Assembly (NCBI GenBank): GCA_021733925.1
Contig: JAIPJY010000045.1
Span: forward strand, 1-57,853
DNA from: Prosthecobacter sp.
GTDB lineage: Bacteria; Verrucomicrobiota; Verrucomicrobiia; Verrucomicrobiales; Verrucomicrobiaceae
Length of the DNA: 57,853 nucleotides
Direction of reading: 5' to 3'
Positions 49,288-57,724 of this stretch are shown in pieces (the first letter of the stretch is position 1; each line of letters begins with the position of its first letter). The notes beneath the pieces were generated by a model. It was not told where the DNA came from. It did no database searches and was given only the letters and a program-made list of their open reading frames with translations. A program made the translations under genes and the position numbers.

Positions 49288-50580
49288 ATGGCACGCGGCT
49301 CCAACGTTACTCTCTGCTCCTTCTGCGGCAAAAGCCATGCAGAGGTCAAAAAACTCATAGCCGGGCCTGGGGTGTACATTTGCGACAACTGCATTCACGT
49401 CTGTAAAAACATCCTCGACAAGGAAACCTCGATCGACTCCGAGGGCGGTCCCGCACTGCTGGTTCCACGCCCGGCGGACATCGCCGCCCTGCTGGATCAG
49501 CATGTGATCGGCCAGTCGCAGGCGAAAAAGGTGCTCAGCGTCGCGGTGCACAATCACTACAAGCGCATCCTCCACACCCAGCAGCAGGCCACGCGCGTCG
49601 GCAGCGGTGCCCCCCGCAAGGTCACGACCGCCCTGCCCGACCCCAACGACGTCGAGATCGAAAAGAGCAACGTGCTGCTCATGGGCCCCACCGGCTGTGG
49701 CAAGACGCTGCTCGCCAAGACTCTCGCACGCATCCTCAACGTGCCCTTCAGCATTGCAGATGCCACGACCCTGACCGAAGCCGGCTACGTCGGCGAAGAC
49801 GTGGAAAACATCGTCCTGCGGCTTTTGCAGGCGGCGGATTACGATGTCGCCCGCGCCGAGATGGGCATCGTCTACATTGACGAAATCGACAAAATCGGGC
49901 GCAAGACCGAGAATGTGAGCATCACCCGTGATGTCTCAGGAGAAGGCGTGCAGCAGGCGCTGCTGAAAATCATCGAAGGCACCGTGTGCAATGTGCCGCC
50001 GCAGGGCGGACGCAAACATCCGCAGCAGGAGTACATCCAGGTGAACACGGAAAACATTCTCTTCATCTGCGGCGGCGCCTTTGTTGGCCTCGACAAACTG
50101 ATGGAACGACGTCGTGGCGGCAAGACGATGGGGTTTGTGAATTCCCATGCCGTGAAACCTGAGACGGGCAAAGCCAGGTTCGAAGTCGAGCCCGAGGATC
50201 TGCTGTCATTCGGCCTGATTCCCGAATTCATCGGTCGTCTGCCGGTCGTTTGTTCACTGGAGTCACTGACCGAGCAGGAACTCGTTCGAGTGCTGACCGA
50301 GCCGAAAAACGCTCTGATCAAGCAGTATGCGAAACTCATGAACATGGACGGCGTGGAGCTTTCCATCACACGCGACGCCATGCTTGCCATGTCGAAAGAG
50401 GCCGTGACGCGCGGCACCGGTGCACGCGGCCTGCGCAGTATCTTCGAGCGCATCATGCTGGACGTCATGTACGACGTTCCCAGCCGGATGGACGTGCGCG
50501 GCGTCACCATCAACGAAGGCGTCGTCAAAGGCGAGCGCGCCGCCATGCTGCGCAAGCGCGTCGATCGCAAGGCGGCATAG
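49288..50580 (+). CDS. clpX: ATP-dependent Clp protease ATP-binding subunit ClpX
   Basis: ClpX unfolds substrates and feeds them to ClpP. The 430-residue protein has the N-terminal zinc-binding domain (C10, C13, C32, C35), the AAA+ module with Walker A GPTGCGKT (about residue 132), Walker [11 protein letters not shown] and sensor/pore-loop motifs, including GYVGEDVE. It also has the IGF-type ClpP-contact region as [13 protein letters not shown] and a normal C-terminus. Size is typical. clpP and tig, the usual upstream partners, are absent, so clpX is displaced from its canonical operon. Confidence 0.96.
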   Translation: MARGSNVTLCSFCGKSHAEVKKLIAGPGVYICDNCIHVCKNILDKETSIDSEGGPALLVPRPADIAALLDQHVIGQSQAKKVLSVAVHNHYKRILHTQQQATRVGSGAPRKVTTALPDPNDVEIEKSNVLLMGPTGCGKTLLAKTLARILNVPFSIADATTLTEAGYVGEDVENIVLRLLQAADYDVARAEMGIVYIDEIDKIGRKTENVSITRDVSGEGVQQALLKIIEGTVCNVPPQGGRKHPQQEYIQVNTENILFICGGAFVGLDKLMERRRGGKTMGFVNSHAVKPETGKARFEVEPEDLLSFGLIPEFIGRLPVVCSLESLTEQELVRVLTEPKNALIKQYAKLMNMDGVELSITRDAMLAMSKEAVTRGTGARGLRSIFERIMLDVMYDVPSRMDVRGVTINEGVVKGERAAMLRKRVDRKAA

Positions 50581-50644
50581 CCTGTTTGTTACAAAGCCGG
50601 GGCGAAAATTCTTCTGGAGCTTTGGCGGCACTGCACGTCATATT

Positions 50645-50658
50645 GCGGATATATCCGC
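50645..50658. promoter_or_regulatory. Perfect 14-bp palindrome just upstream of a start codon
   Basis: GCGGATATATCCGC ends two bases before the ATG at 50661 and occupies the position of the ribosome-binding site. It may be an operator or an RNA hairpin controlling translation initiation; no Shine-Dalgarno sequence is evident. Confidence 0.4.
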
Positions 50659-50660
50659 CC

Positions 50661-51626
50661 ATGAATTCCAGCACCTCCTCCCGCCGCCATTTCCTGCAAC
50701 TCTTCACCGCCGCCGTTGCCGCCGCTGGTTCCCGCCCCCTCATCGCCGCCGACAAGGAGCCACCGTTCAAAATCTCGCTGGCTGAGTGGTCATTAAATAA
50801 AGGCATCTTCGGCAAAGGCGGTGCAGAGCGCCACGAGCATCTCGACTTCTGCAAAATCGCCCGCAGCCTCGGCATCGACGGCGTCGAGTACGTGAACCAG
50901 ATGTTCTTCGACAAGGCCACCGACGCCGCCTACCTCGGCGAAATGAAAAAGCGCCAGGAAGGCGAAGGCGTCAAAGGCCTGCTCATCATGTGCGACCGCG
51001 AAGGCAATCTCGGCGACCCCGATGAAGCCAAGCGTGCGAAGACCATCGAAAACCATCTCAAGTGGCTCGACGCCGCTGCCACCCTCGGCTGCCACAGCAT
51101 CCGCGTGAATGCCGCCAGCGATCCGAAACTCAGCGCGGACGAGCAGATGAAACTCGCCGCCGATGGCCTGCATCGCTTGTGCGTGGAAGGCGACAAACGC
51201 GGACTCTTCGTCGTCGTCGAAAATCATGGCGGCCTCTCCAGCAACGGCCTCTGGCTCACCGGTGTCATGAAAGCCGCTGATCACGCCCGCGTCGGCATCC
51301 TGCCCGACTTTGGCAATTTCTACACCGACCGCGTCAAAGGCGAGCTCTACAACCCCTACAAAGGCCTGCGTGAGTTCATGCCCTGGGTAAAAAAAGGCAT
51401 GAGCGCCAAGGCCTACGACTGGGACACCGGTGCTGGCAAGTTCTACACCGAAGACCGCCGCGAAGGCCGCGAGATGACCCTCGACTTCGAGCGCCTGATC
51501 AACATCGTCGTCAAGGCGGGCTACAACGGCTACATCGGCATCGAATACGAAGGCGACAAACACACCGAAATCGAAGGCATCAAGCGCACCAAGCAGGCGC
51601 TCGATGAGATCAAGTCGATGCTCTGA
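50661..51626 (+). CDS. Tat-exported sugar isomerase/epimerase-like TIM-barrel protein
   Basis: The 321-residue protein has a twin-arginine signal (SSRRHFLQLFTAAVAAAGSR). An AP-endonuclease-2/xylose-isomerase-like TIM barrel follows. Metal-site and strand motifs include IDGVEYVNQMF, IRVNAAS, FVVVENHGG, GILPDFGNF and YIGIEYEGD, giving the Glu/Asp/His/Glu set usual in these enzymes. The substrate cannot be read from sequence. Verrucomicrobia and Planctomycetes have many such exported barrels linked to sugar catabolism. A perfect palindrome covers the ribosome-binding region. Confidence 0.88.
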   Translation: MNSSTSSRRHFLQLFTAAVAAAGSRPLIAADKEPPFKISLAEWSLNKGIFGKGGAERHEHLDFCKIARSLGIDGVEYVNQMFFDKATDAAYLGEMKKRQEGEGVKGLLIMCDREGNLGDPDEAKRAKTIENHLKWLDAAATLGCHSIRVNAASDPKLSADEQMKLAADGLHRLCVEGDKRGLFVVVENHGGLSSNGLWLTGVMKAADHARVGILPDFGNFYTDRVKGELYNPYKGLREFMPWVKKGMSAKAYDWDTGAGKFYTEDRREGREMTLDFERLINIVVKAGYNGYIGIEYEGDKHTEIEGIKRTKQALDEIKSML

Positions 51627-51666
51627 TTTTCCAACCGCATCCCAAACTCACACACCCTCGCACATC

Positions 51667-52215
51667 ATGCCACCCGAAGACTCACCCATGCCCTCCGCCG
51701 CAGCGGAAACCATCCTCTGGTCCGGTCACACCTCCCAGTGGGTGCACTTCTGGTACTACTTCTTCTGCATTCTGCTCGCAGCAGGCATTGGTGTGGCGGC
51801 CACCATGTTTGGTCTGGCCACGGCGGGCATCGGCATGCTGGGTTATCTGGCGCTCATCATCCCGCTGGTGATGTGGCTCATGCGCTGGTGGGTGACGAAA
51901 TGCACCACGTATGAACTGACCACACAGCGCCTGCGCATTCGTGCCGGCATTCTCAACAAAAAGGTCGATGAACTCGAGCTCTTCCGCGTGCGTGACTACA
52001 CCATGGAGCAGCCATTTTTGCTGCGGATGGTGGGTCTTGGCAATCTGACCATGATCACCTCTGACGCCACCACTCCCACCGTCGTCATGCGCGCCATTCC
52101 TGGCGTCGAGAATGTGCGGGAAAAACTGCGCAATGCAGTGCAAAATGAGCGCGATCGCAAACGCGTGCGTCAGATGGACGTGGACAGTGTGGATGACCAC
52201 CCCGGGGTCATTTGA
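51667..52215 (+). CDS. PH-domain (DUF304/bPH2) membrane protein
   Basis: The 182-residue protein has two close membrane helices (WYYFFCILLAAGIGVAATMF and LGYLALIIPLVMWLMRWWV). A bacterial PH domain follows, with the family segment YELTTQRLRIRAGILNKKVDELELFRVRDY, split across the typical strands. The function of bPH2 proteins is mostly unknown; some sit in lipid or envelope stress contexts. ATG 51667 is preferred over a longer frame from 51604, which overlaps the preceding gene. It converges on the lipoprotein gene with an eight-base overlap. Confidence 0.85.
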   Translation: MPPEDSPMPSAAAETILWSGHTSQWVHFWYYFFCILLAAGIGVAATMFGLATAGIGMLGYLALIIPLVMWLMRWWVTKCTTYELTTQRLRIRAGILNKKVDELELFRVRDYTMEQPFLLRMVGLGNLTMITSDATTPTVVMRAIPGVENVREKLRNAVQNERDRKRVRQMDVDSVDDHPGVI

Positions 52216-52738
52216 CCGCTGGCGTCACTGCTGCTGATCCTTCAATTTTTTCCGCGCTCACCACGGTGGTTTTGCCGTCTTTGACTTCGAGGTGCACTTT
52301 CATGCGCGCGAATTCCTTCTTGTAGCTCCAGCCGACTTCGACGTCCCAGGTTTTGGCGCTGGTGGGTTTGAGGCTGCGCAGTTGGAGGACAAAGGCGGCG
52401 AGTCGTGTGTCGGGATCCGCAATGGTGTGGTCCGGTTCGATGTCTTTGAGGTTTTGGGCGTTGATGAATTTGAGCTTCAAATCGGCAAAGCGTTTCGTGA
52501 ACTCGTCGGTGGCGGGGGTCATGCCGTCGCGGTTGATTTCGCCCAGGACGATGGAGTAGCTTTTGGCAACGCCGGGATTGATGTCGGGCAGGCTGGAGAT
52601 GAGGTGGCGCAGGGCGGTTTCGCCGGCGTCGCCTTCATAGAGGTTCAGCGGCAGGGGGGCGGTGTCTGAGGAATCGCAGGCGGCAAGACCGAGGCAGAGG
52701 CTGAGCAGGAGGAGGCGGCGTGTCATGTTCCTGTTCAT
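52208..52738 (-). CDS. Hypothetical lipoprotein
   Basis: About 176 residues. A short basic N-terminus (MNRNMTRR) precedes a lipobox (LGLAAC, Cys about 21), marking an envelope lipoprotein. The mature part is alpha/beta, with segments VEVGWSYKKEFARMKVHLEV and TTVVSAEKIEGS; no family is recognised. The start could also be ATG 52726. The gene is divergent from hflX and overlaps the PH-domain gene tail to tail. Confidence 0.7.
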   Translation of the reverse strand: MNRNMTRRLLLLSLCLGLAACDSSDTAPLPLNLYEGDAGETALRHLISSLPDINPGVAKSYSIVLGEINRDGMTPATDEFTKRFADLKLKFINAQNLKDIEPDHTIADPDTRLAAFVLQLRSLKPTSAKTWDVEVGWSYKKEFARMKVHLEVKDGKTTVVSAEKIEGSAAVTPAVK

Positions 52739-52793
52739 GGCATGGAATACGCAGCTTGGCAATGCCGCCGCAGCGCTCCATACTTGGCTCCCC

Positions 52794-54122
52794 ATGTTTG
52801 ACATCCGAGAAAAACCCAATGCAGTTGAGAGCGCCTTTCTGGTCGGTGCTTACTTTGACCGGAGGCAGAAGCAGGAAGCGACTGATTTGCTGGAGGAACT
52901 GGCCGAACTGGTCGGGACGCTGGGCATCCACATCATTGGCACGGAGCTGGTTTTTGCGCGGGAGCACACGGCGCGCTACCTCATCGGCAGCGGCAAGTCG
53001 GCGGAGCTGATGAAGCAGGCGAAGGAACTGGGTGCCGATGTCATTGTGTGGGACAATGAGCTGAGTCCGGGGCAGCAGCGGGCCTGGGAAAGCGAGGGCG
53101 ATATCTGTGTGATCGACCGCCATGAGGTGATTTTGGATATTTTCAACATGCGGGCAAAGACGCGCGAGGCGCGGCTGCAGGTGGAGCTGGCGAAAATGGA
53201 GTATTCGATTCCACGGCTGACGCGCATGTGGGCTCACTTGGACCGCCAGGGCGGTGGCGCCGGCGGTGGTGTGGGCGGCGCGGGTGCGGCGCGTGGTGAA
53301 GGGGAAACACAGCTGGAAGTGGACCGTCGTCTCGCAAGCAAGCGGCTGGACAAGCTGAAGGCAGACCTTGAGGAGGTGAAGAAGCAGCGCGAGACAATGC
53401 GCAAGGACCGCCTGCGCACGCCGGTGCCGCATGCGGCCATTGTGGGCTATACCAATGCGGGGAAGTCGTCGCTGCTGAACAAGCTGACGGCGGCCGAGGC
53501 CTATGTGGAGGACAAACTTTTTGCCACGCTGGACACGACGACGCGGCGGATGGAACTGCCGGATGGTCAGCCGCTGCTGGTGACGGATACGGTCGGCTTC
53601 ATTCGCAATCTGCCGCATGACCTGGTGCAGTCGTTTCGCGCGACCCTGGAGGAGGCCATTCAGGCGGACTTTTTGATTCACGTCATCGACGCCAGTTCGC
53701 TGCAGGCGGTGGAGTTTTACCAGACGACGTCCAAGGTGCTGGCGGAGCTGGGCGCGGGTGACAAGAAGGTGCTGCTGGTGCTGAACAAGGTGGATTTGAT
53801 CGATGATCCGCGCCTGATGGAGCTGAAGCGGGAGTTTCCCGAGGCGGTGACCATCTCGGTCAAAACAGGGCAGGGGATGGAGGATCTGCTGCATCGCCTG
53901 CATGACTTCTTGATCGACCGCGTGGTACGGCTGACGCTGAGCCTGCCGCTGGATCGCATGGATCTCGTGGCGCTCATCCATCAGGAGGGAAAGATGCTGA
54001 GCGAGGACTATGAGACGGGCCGGGCGGAGATTCAGTGCGTGATGCCGAAGCGGCTGGAGAGCCGCTTTGCGGAGTTCCTGCCCGTGGATCCAGAGGCGGG
54101 TAAGAAAAAGGGGAAGAAGTAG
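52794..54122 (+). CDS. hflX: GTPase HflX
   Basis: HflX is a ribosome-associated GTPase that splits stalled or stressed ribosomes. The 442-residue protein has the N-terminal HflX domain (GTLGIHIIGTELVFAREHTA; VIVWDNELSPGQQRAWE; VIDRHEVILDIFNMRAKTRE), a Gly-rich segment (GGGAGGGVGGAGAARGEGE) and a coiled coil. The G domain has G1 (GYTNAGKSSLLNKL), G3 (DTVGFI) and G4 (LNKVD). The start at 52794 is set by the N-terminal domain; an in-frame ATG at 52737 is less likely because it overlaps the divergent lipoprotein start. Confidence 0.94.
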   Translation: MFDIREKPNAVESAFLVGAYFDRRQKQEATDLLEELAELVGTLGIHIIGTELVFAREHTARYLIGSGKSAELMKQAKELGADVIVWDNELSPGQQRAWESEGDICVIDRHEVILDIFNMRAKTREARLQVELAKMEYSIPRLTRMWAHLDRQGGGAGGGVGGAGAARGEGETQLEVDRRLASKRLDKLKADLEEVKKQRETMRKDRLRTPVPHAAIVGYTNAGKSSLLNKLTAAEAYVEDKLFATLDTTTRRMELPDGQPLLVTDTVGFIRNLPHDLVQSFRATLEEAIQADFLIHVIDASSLQAVEFYQTTSKVLAELGAGDKKVLLVLNKVDLIDDPRLMELKREFPEAVTISVKTGQGMEDLLHRLHDFLIDRVVRLTLSLPLDRMDLVALIHQEGKMLSEDYETGRAEIQCVMPKRLESRFAEFLPVDPEAGKKKGKK

Positions 54123-54765
54123 AGGAGCCTGAATGGTTGGCCGCAAAAGGGCGCAAAAAGGGACGCAAAAAAGGGGAGGGAACTGGCGATTGTTGAGCCG
54201 GAGCTTCCCACTCGAATTATCATGAATGACGCTGGGTTTGATTCTGATTCGTGTTGATTCGCGGCCACTCGCGCCCATCCGCGTTGAAAGTGTTAACCAC
54301 CACACCTGCAGCCCTCCGGAAAAATCATTTTACCCCTGATTATTTTACCATCCCTCCGGACCACCAACGCCCAAAGCCCCAAAATCACCCCCACCCTCAA
54401 ATCCGATCCGTCATCCGTGCTGCTCGTGAAATCCGTGGTTTCGCGGCCACTTGCGCCCATCCGCGTTGAAAGTGTCAACCACCACACCTGCAGCCCTCCG
54501 GAAAAATCATTTTACCCCTGATTATTTTACCATCCCTCCGGACCACCAACACCCAAAGCCTCAAAATCACCCCCACCCTCAAATCCGCTCCCTCATCCGT
54601 GCTGCTCGTGAAATCCGTGGTTCAAAATTCCGGCCCTTCCAAATCCCCTTCCGTGCCATCCGCAGCTCCATTCCGGCCAAAGCCTCGGCCAGCCACTCAG
54701 AATTGACTGGCTCAAAAACAGGAAAGCGGTAAAAAAGCACCCTCCATCACAGTTTACTTCCGCTC
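54123..54765. repeat. Non-coding region with short and long tandem repeats
   Basis: The 643-bp gap between hflX and the SDR gene holds no convincing gene. Near its start, CGCAAAA-type words repeat (54132-54178). From 54258 a 182-bp unit occurs twice in tandem (listed separately). Small open frames here are generated by the repeats. Confidence 0.7.
54258..54621. repeat. Two tandem copies of a 182-bp unit
   Basis: Copies at 54258-54439 and 54440-54621 begin TTCGCGGCCACTCGCGCCC and end CTCGTGAAATCCGTGGT. I can see about six single-base differences between them. Sequence words such as GTGAAATCCGTGG are, to my recollection, frequent in intergenic DNA of Verrucomicrobia and Planctomycetes, so this is probably a dispersed family. 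Confidence 0.85.
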
Positions 54766-55539
54766 ATGTTCTCACTCGCCAACAAAACAGTCATCATCAC
54801 CGGAGCCGGCTCAGGCATCGGCCAGGCCATTGCCATTCTTTTCGCCAAGCAGGGCGCGCATGTCGAAGTTCTCGACCTGAAGCAGGAGGCGGCTCAGGTG
54901 ACGGTGGATCAAATCGTGGCTGCCGGTGGCAGCGGGCGGGGGTCCGCCTGTGATGTGGGGAATTATGCGGAGGTGAAGTCGCTGTTTGATGAGGTCGCCG
55001 CGACGCATGGGAAGATCGACGTGCTGGTGAACAACGCCGGCATCGCGCACATCGGCACGGCTTTGACCACGGCGGAGGAGGACATGGACCGCCTGCACCG
55101 GGTGAACATCAAGGGGGTGCATGCCTGCGCGCAGGCCGCACTGGCGCATATGACGGAGCGGAGCAACGGCGTGATCCTCAACATGTGCTCCATCGCAGCG
55201 CAGATGGGGCTGGCGGACCGCTTTGCCTATTCGATGACGAAGGGCGCCGTTTTGATGATGACGTACTCCATCGCCAAGGACTTCATCAAGCAGGGCATCC
55301 GCTGCAATTGCATCGCTCCGGCGCGGGTGCACACGCCGTTTGTGGACGGCTATCTGGCGAAGACGTATCCGGGTCAGGAAGCGGAGATGTTTCAGAAGCT
55401 CAGCGAAGCCCAGCCCATCGGTCGCATGGCGAAGCCGGAGGAGATTGCGGCGCTGGCACTGTATCTTTGCAGTGATGAAGCGTCGTTTGTGACGGGGAGT
55501 TCTTATCCGATTGATGGGGGAGCGGTGAATTTGAGGTAG
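54766..55539 (+). CDS. Short-chain dehydrogenase/reductase (SDR)
   Basis: The 257-residue Rossmann-fold oxidoreductase has the cofactor motif TGAGSGIG (residues about 12-19), NNAG, and catalytic Ser (MCSIAA), Tyr and Lys (YSMTK, the YxxxK motif). The C-terminus (FVTGSSYPIDGG) is typical of classical SDRs. An Asp after the second strand (VLDLK) favours NAD(H). The substrate is unknown; a sugar or polyol is plausible because similar enzymes act in fucose or sorbitol catabolism, but no adjacent catabolic genes support this. A hairpin terminator follows at 55577-55594. Confidence 0.92.
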   Translation: MFSLANKTVIITGAGSGIGQAIAILFAKQGAHVEVLDLKQEAAQVTVDQIVAAGGSGRGSACDVGNYAEVKSLFDEVAATHGKIDVLVNNAGIAHIGTALTTAEEDMDRLHRVNIKGVHACAQAALAHMTERSNGVILNMCSIAAQMGLADRFAYSMTKGAVLMMTYSIAKDFIKQGIRCNCIAPARVHTPFVDGYLAKTYPGQEAEMFQKLSEAQPIGRMAKPEEIAALALYLCSDEASFVTGSSYPIDGGAVNLR

Positions 55540-55576
55540 TCCCCGGTGCAGTTATTAGAGGGAGTGGTTTGTCAAA

Positions 55577-55594
55577 AAAGAGCACCCGCTCTTT
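55577..55594 (+). terminator. Hairpin terminator after the SDR gene
   Basis: AAAGAGC-ACCC-GCTCTTT forms a 7-bp stem with a four-base loop, preceded by A residues and followed by a short T-containing tract. It may act in both directions. Confidence 0.55.
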
Positions 55595-55618
55595 CATTGA
55601 TGCGCATTTTTAGCCCCA

Positions 55619-55762
55619 CTACAGGCGGTCATCGCTTGACTCAATGAAATCGGGCTCGCCGTAGATCGGGCCGAAGTCGAAGAGGCAGACCTCACAGAAA
55701 AGACGGTTGTCTTTGTTGGCGCGATTTCGGCAAACTCTGCGTAGCTGATAGTCATGACACGT
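55619..55762 (-). pseudogene. Remnant of an HNH-endonuclease-like protein
   Basis: An open minus-strand stretch without a start codon, ending in TAG at 55619-55621, encodes NKDNRLFCEVCLFDFGPIYG then EPDFIE. This resembles the zinc-knuckle strand of McrA-like HNH nucleases (CxxCGFDFxxxYGxxGxxFIExHH). The HH-containing active-site segment is missing because the frame ends just after FIE, so the piece is a decayed fragment. A second half has not been found nearby. Confidence 0.45.
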
Positions 55763-55771
55763 GGCTTCGTT

Positions 55772-56197
55772 CTAGGTGTAGGTGGATCGAAGAGTTTGAT
55801 GGAGGGTCTGAATATCGGAGAAATGAGAGTGGGTGCTGAATTCAACGGAGATGTCATGGGCAGCACATATCTCGATGTCTTTCTGTGAGAAATAGTGGGC
55901 GTGGATGAGGACTTCGCGGATTTGGTCGGTGTCTTCGGAATACTCGCGGTCATCGGGATCGTTGCTGTCTAGGAGGAAGCCCGCGTAACAGCGCTGGATG
56001 GTGGGAACGGAGTGGGTCTGGATTTCGTCCACGATGCGGAGGATTTCCCGAATCTTGATGTCGAGCGCGGCTTGGGTGCTGAAAAAGATGTTGCCGTTGG
56101 GGTGAGCGGTTTCGTTGCGGTCAGCTGCGTCGACAGATGCTGAGGCGGTCGTGACAGCGCCTGCGGTCACGGAACCTGCAACGGCGGCATAACGCAA
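55772..56197 (-). CDS. Hypothetical protein in a decayed region (uncertain)
   Basis: A 141-codon frame has a helical central segment (LDIKIREILRIVDEIQTHSV) and an acidic C-terminal part (LLDSNDPDDREYSEDTDQIR) with normal-looking protein composition. No family is recognised. Its first 40 residues are low-complexity Ala/Val/Thr and may not be native. A GC-rich hairpin lies just upstream of its start. It could be an intact small gene or a fragment. Confidence 0.4.
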   Translation of the reverse strand: MRYAAVAGSVTAGAVTTASASVDAADRNETAHPNGNIFFSTQAALDIKIREILRIVDEIQTHSVPTIQRCYAGFLLDSNDPDDREYSEDTDQIREVLIHAHYFSQKDIEICAAHDISVEFSTHSHFSDIQTLHQTLRSTYT

Positions 56198-56202
56198 ACC
56201 CT

Positions 56203-56228
56203 GGCCGCCCGTGGCAACGCGGGCGGCC
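56203..56228. other. Perfect 9-bp GC-rich hairpin
   Basis: GGCCGCCCG (56203-56211) pairs perfectly with CGGGCGGCC (56220-56228) across an eight-base loop. It lies 57 bp before the strong terminator at 56285-56320, so the interval could be a short structured RNA. Confidence 0.5.
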
Positions 56229-56284
56229 GATATTATTCAAGGAAACCAGTCCTAGGTGGCACCAAGCGCTGACAGACAAAATCG

Positions 56285-56320
56285 GCCACCTCACACTCGA
56301 ACGGTGTGGGGTGGCTTTTT
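56285..56320 (+). terminator. Strong intrinsic terminator
   Basis: A 12-bp stem (GCCACCTCACAC with GTGTGGGGTGGC, one mismatched or wobble pair) has a 7-base loop and is followed directly by TTTTTG. It reads on the plus strand, but no plus-strand gene is recognisable upstream, so it is either the relic of a lost gene or the end of a small RNA. Confidence 0.85.
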
Positions 56321-56397
56321 GTTTGGGTCTCGTGCACCGGGAGCCAGTTCCTGCAGGTGGTTGGGTCAATGTGCCCTGCTCACCCGTTGAAGCCAAA

Positions 56398-56767
56398 TTA
56401 CGCTTCGCAGCGGCAGCAGTCCGTCACCACTGATTCAGGCGGTTTCGAATCCGCCTGGAACACATGGAGGCAAGGCTTGCTGTGTTTCCTCGCAAATTCA
56501 ACAGTTCGCATTGATCCACCTGTGATCTCCCTTGGCAATCGTGAACACAATGGTGCCATCTGTATCGCGCACATTCCATTCGGTGCGTTGGAGATAATTG
56601 GAGCTTGGGGTTTCGGTGAGCTCGTATTTCGCATCAATCGGACCATCTTCTGCCTTCCTTCCTTCAGGACACCAGCCACCATGAGGAAAAGCATGGAGGA
56701 TCGCGACATCAAGACCAGCTCTGTCCGCGCCTGTCTGTGCTCCTGAGATGATTTTGGTGATGCCCAT
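56398..56767 (-). pseudogene. Frameshifted putative molybdenum-carrier-like protein
   Basis: From ATG 56767 the frame encodes the start of the MoCo_carrier/YpsA-like family: GITKIISGAQTGADRAGLD, then HGGWCPEGRKAEDG and LTETPSSNYLQRTEWN. Within the sequence for AKGDHRW the native reading shifts frame. The other frame supplies the expected continuation (ITGGSMRTVEFARKHSKPCL), ending at 56398. A single frameshift therefore splits a conserved domain, and the gene is probably inactive. The family's physiological role is not proven. Confidence 0.75.
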
Positions 56768-56806
56768 GGAGGCATATTCTGCAAATGTTGCCCTATCACA
56801 ACTGCA

Positions 56807-57045
56807 TTGATCAAACTTCCCGCCACCATTCTTCTGCTCCTGGTCCTTTGCTGCTCCGTCGCCCAGGCTCAAGATGCTGCCATGGTTGCGATTGGAGCCC
56901 TCACTGATCCAGCCAAGATCGCCACACTCAAAGACCCCCGTGCTTGCAATGACAGGCTGCTCAAAGCGATTTACTGGCTCCATCAGGCACAACAGGCAAG
57001 AAGAGCACCAGAAGCGGTTCTCGATGCCTCACTGGTCCAGCAGCC
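56807..57045 (+). pseudogene. Truncated exported protein, 5' portion
   Basis: From a TTG start, about 80 codons encode a signal peptide (LILLLLVLCC-type, ending VAQAQ) and a helical segment (IGALTDPAKIATLKDPRACN, then DRLLKAIYWLHQAQ). I recall this pattern in small exported proteins of Verrucomicrobia that are normally longer. The frame then runs into sequence belonging to the opposite-strand EF-hand gene (until 57160), so the native 3' part has been replaced. The junction near 57040 is approximate. Confidence 0.5.
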
Positions 57046-57439
57046 AAGGCGCGAAAAGCACTCGCGTCACAGCGGCGATGTGCACTTTGGCCGCACGGAA
57101 ATCCTTTTTAAAGTTCGGCGCGTTCTTGCCCTCAGGCGGATGCAGCAGAGTCTCGAATGACAGTGCGCTCTGCGGGTGCTTGATTAAATACATGTGCAGC
57201 GCTGCGATGGCGGCCGAGGCCTGGGCCGGAATGTCCGGAAGCGGGATCAGCCGGTCTATTTCCGCGTGGGTGACCTTGCCATCATGGTCCACATCCCAAT
57301 TTTCGAAATGCTCCGTGACCACCGATTCGAAGGAATCTCCGGCAGCTTTTTGCGCAACCAGATCCAGCGCCTGAAGCAACACGATCATCAGCAATATCAT
57401 AAATGGAAACCGGGATCTCTCGTGGAGTGTCAGATACAT
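57029..57439 (-). pseudogene. Truncated EF-hand exported protein
   Basis: The 136-codon frame starts with a signal peptide (FMILLMIVLLQALDLVAQ) and has one canonical EF-hand loop (DVDHDGKVTHAE: Asp, Asp, Asp, Gly, Glu in the right places). It ends at FKKDFRAAKVHIAAVTRVLF plus eight residues. Proteins of this type normally continue into a calpain-like cysteine-protease domain, as I recall, but here the coding frame stops where it meets the truncated plus-strand gene. The two genes appear to be joined by a deletion or rearrangement. ATG 57439 is chosen to give the signal peptide. Confidence 0.55.
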
Positions 57440-57724
57440 GGTTGGTTGAGGAGTTTTACAGGGCTGCATCAGCGCTGGCAGCTTGGCAATCATTTCCGGC
57501 CGAATGTTTGAACACATTGCAGGAAGGCTTTGCATGCCATGAGAAACCATTATTGATCGTTATTCAATCACTATGTCCTTACCGCACGAGGCTTATCTTG
57601 GCTTCTAGTGGGATTACTTGCGTTTCTGGTCATTCTATCCGGAGTCACGGCCCAGCCCTACTCCACCACATCCAGCGCCACACTAGGTTAGACGTTGACC
57701 ATGCTGGTGTTTTCAGGCGCTTCG
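57440..57724. other. Region between the truncated EF-hand gene and the right-hand transposase
   Basis: No intact gene is seen. On the plus strand near 57590-57690 a start-less frame encodes a signal-like segment (WLLVGLLAFLVILSGVTAQ) and then stops; an ATG nearby is in the wrong frame. It could be another decayed exported-protein start. The terminal inverted repeat of the right-hand element should lie in this stretch, but I cannot place it. Confidence 0.35.

Noticed and set aside
54251-54732. Two small plus-strand frames with nearly the same N-terminus
   Set aside because: They arise from the 182-bp tandem repeat and have no protein-like features.
55594-55953. 119-codon minus-strand frame rich in Ser/Thr/Pro
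   Set aside because: Composition is that of a frame-shifted reading; the overlapping frames show the HNH-like fragment and the 55772 frame instead.
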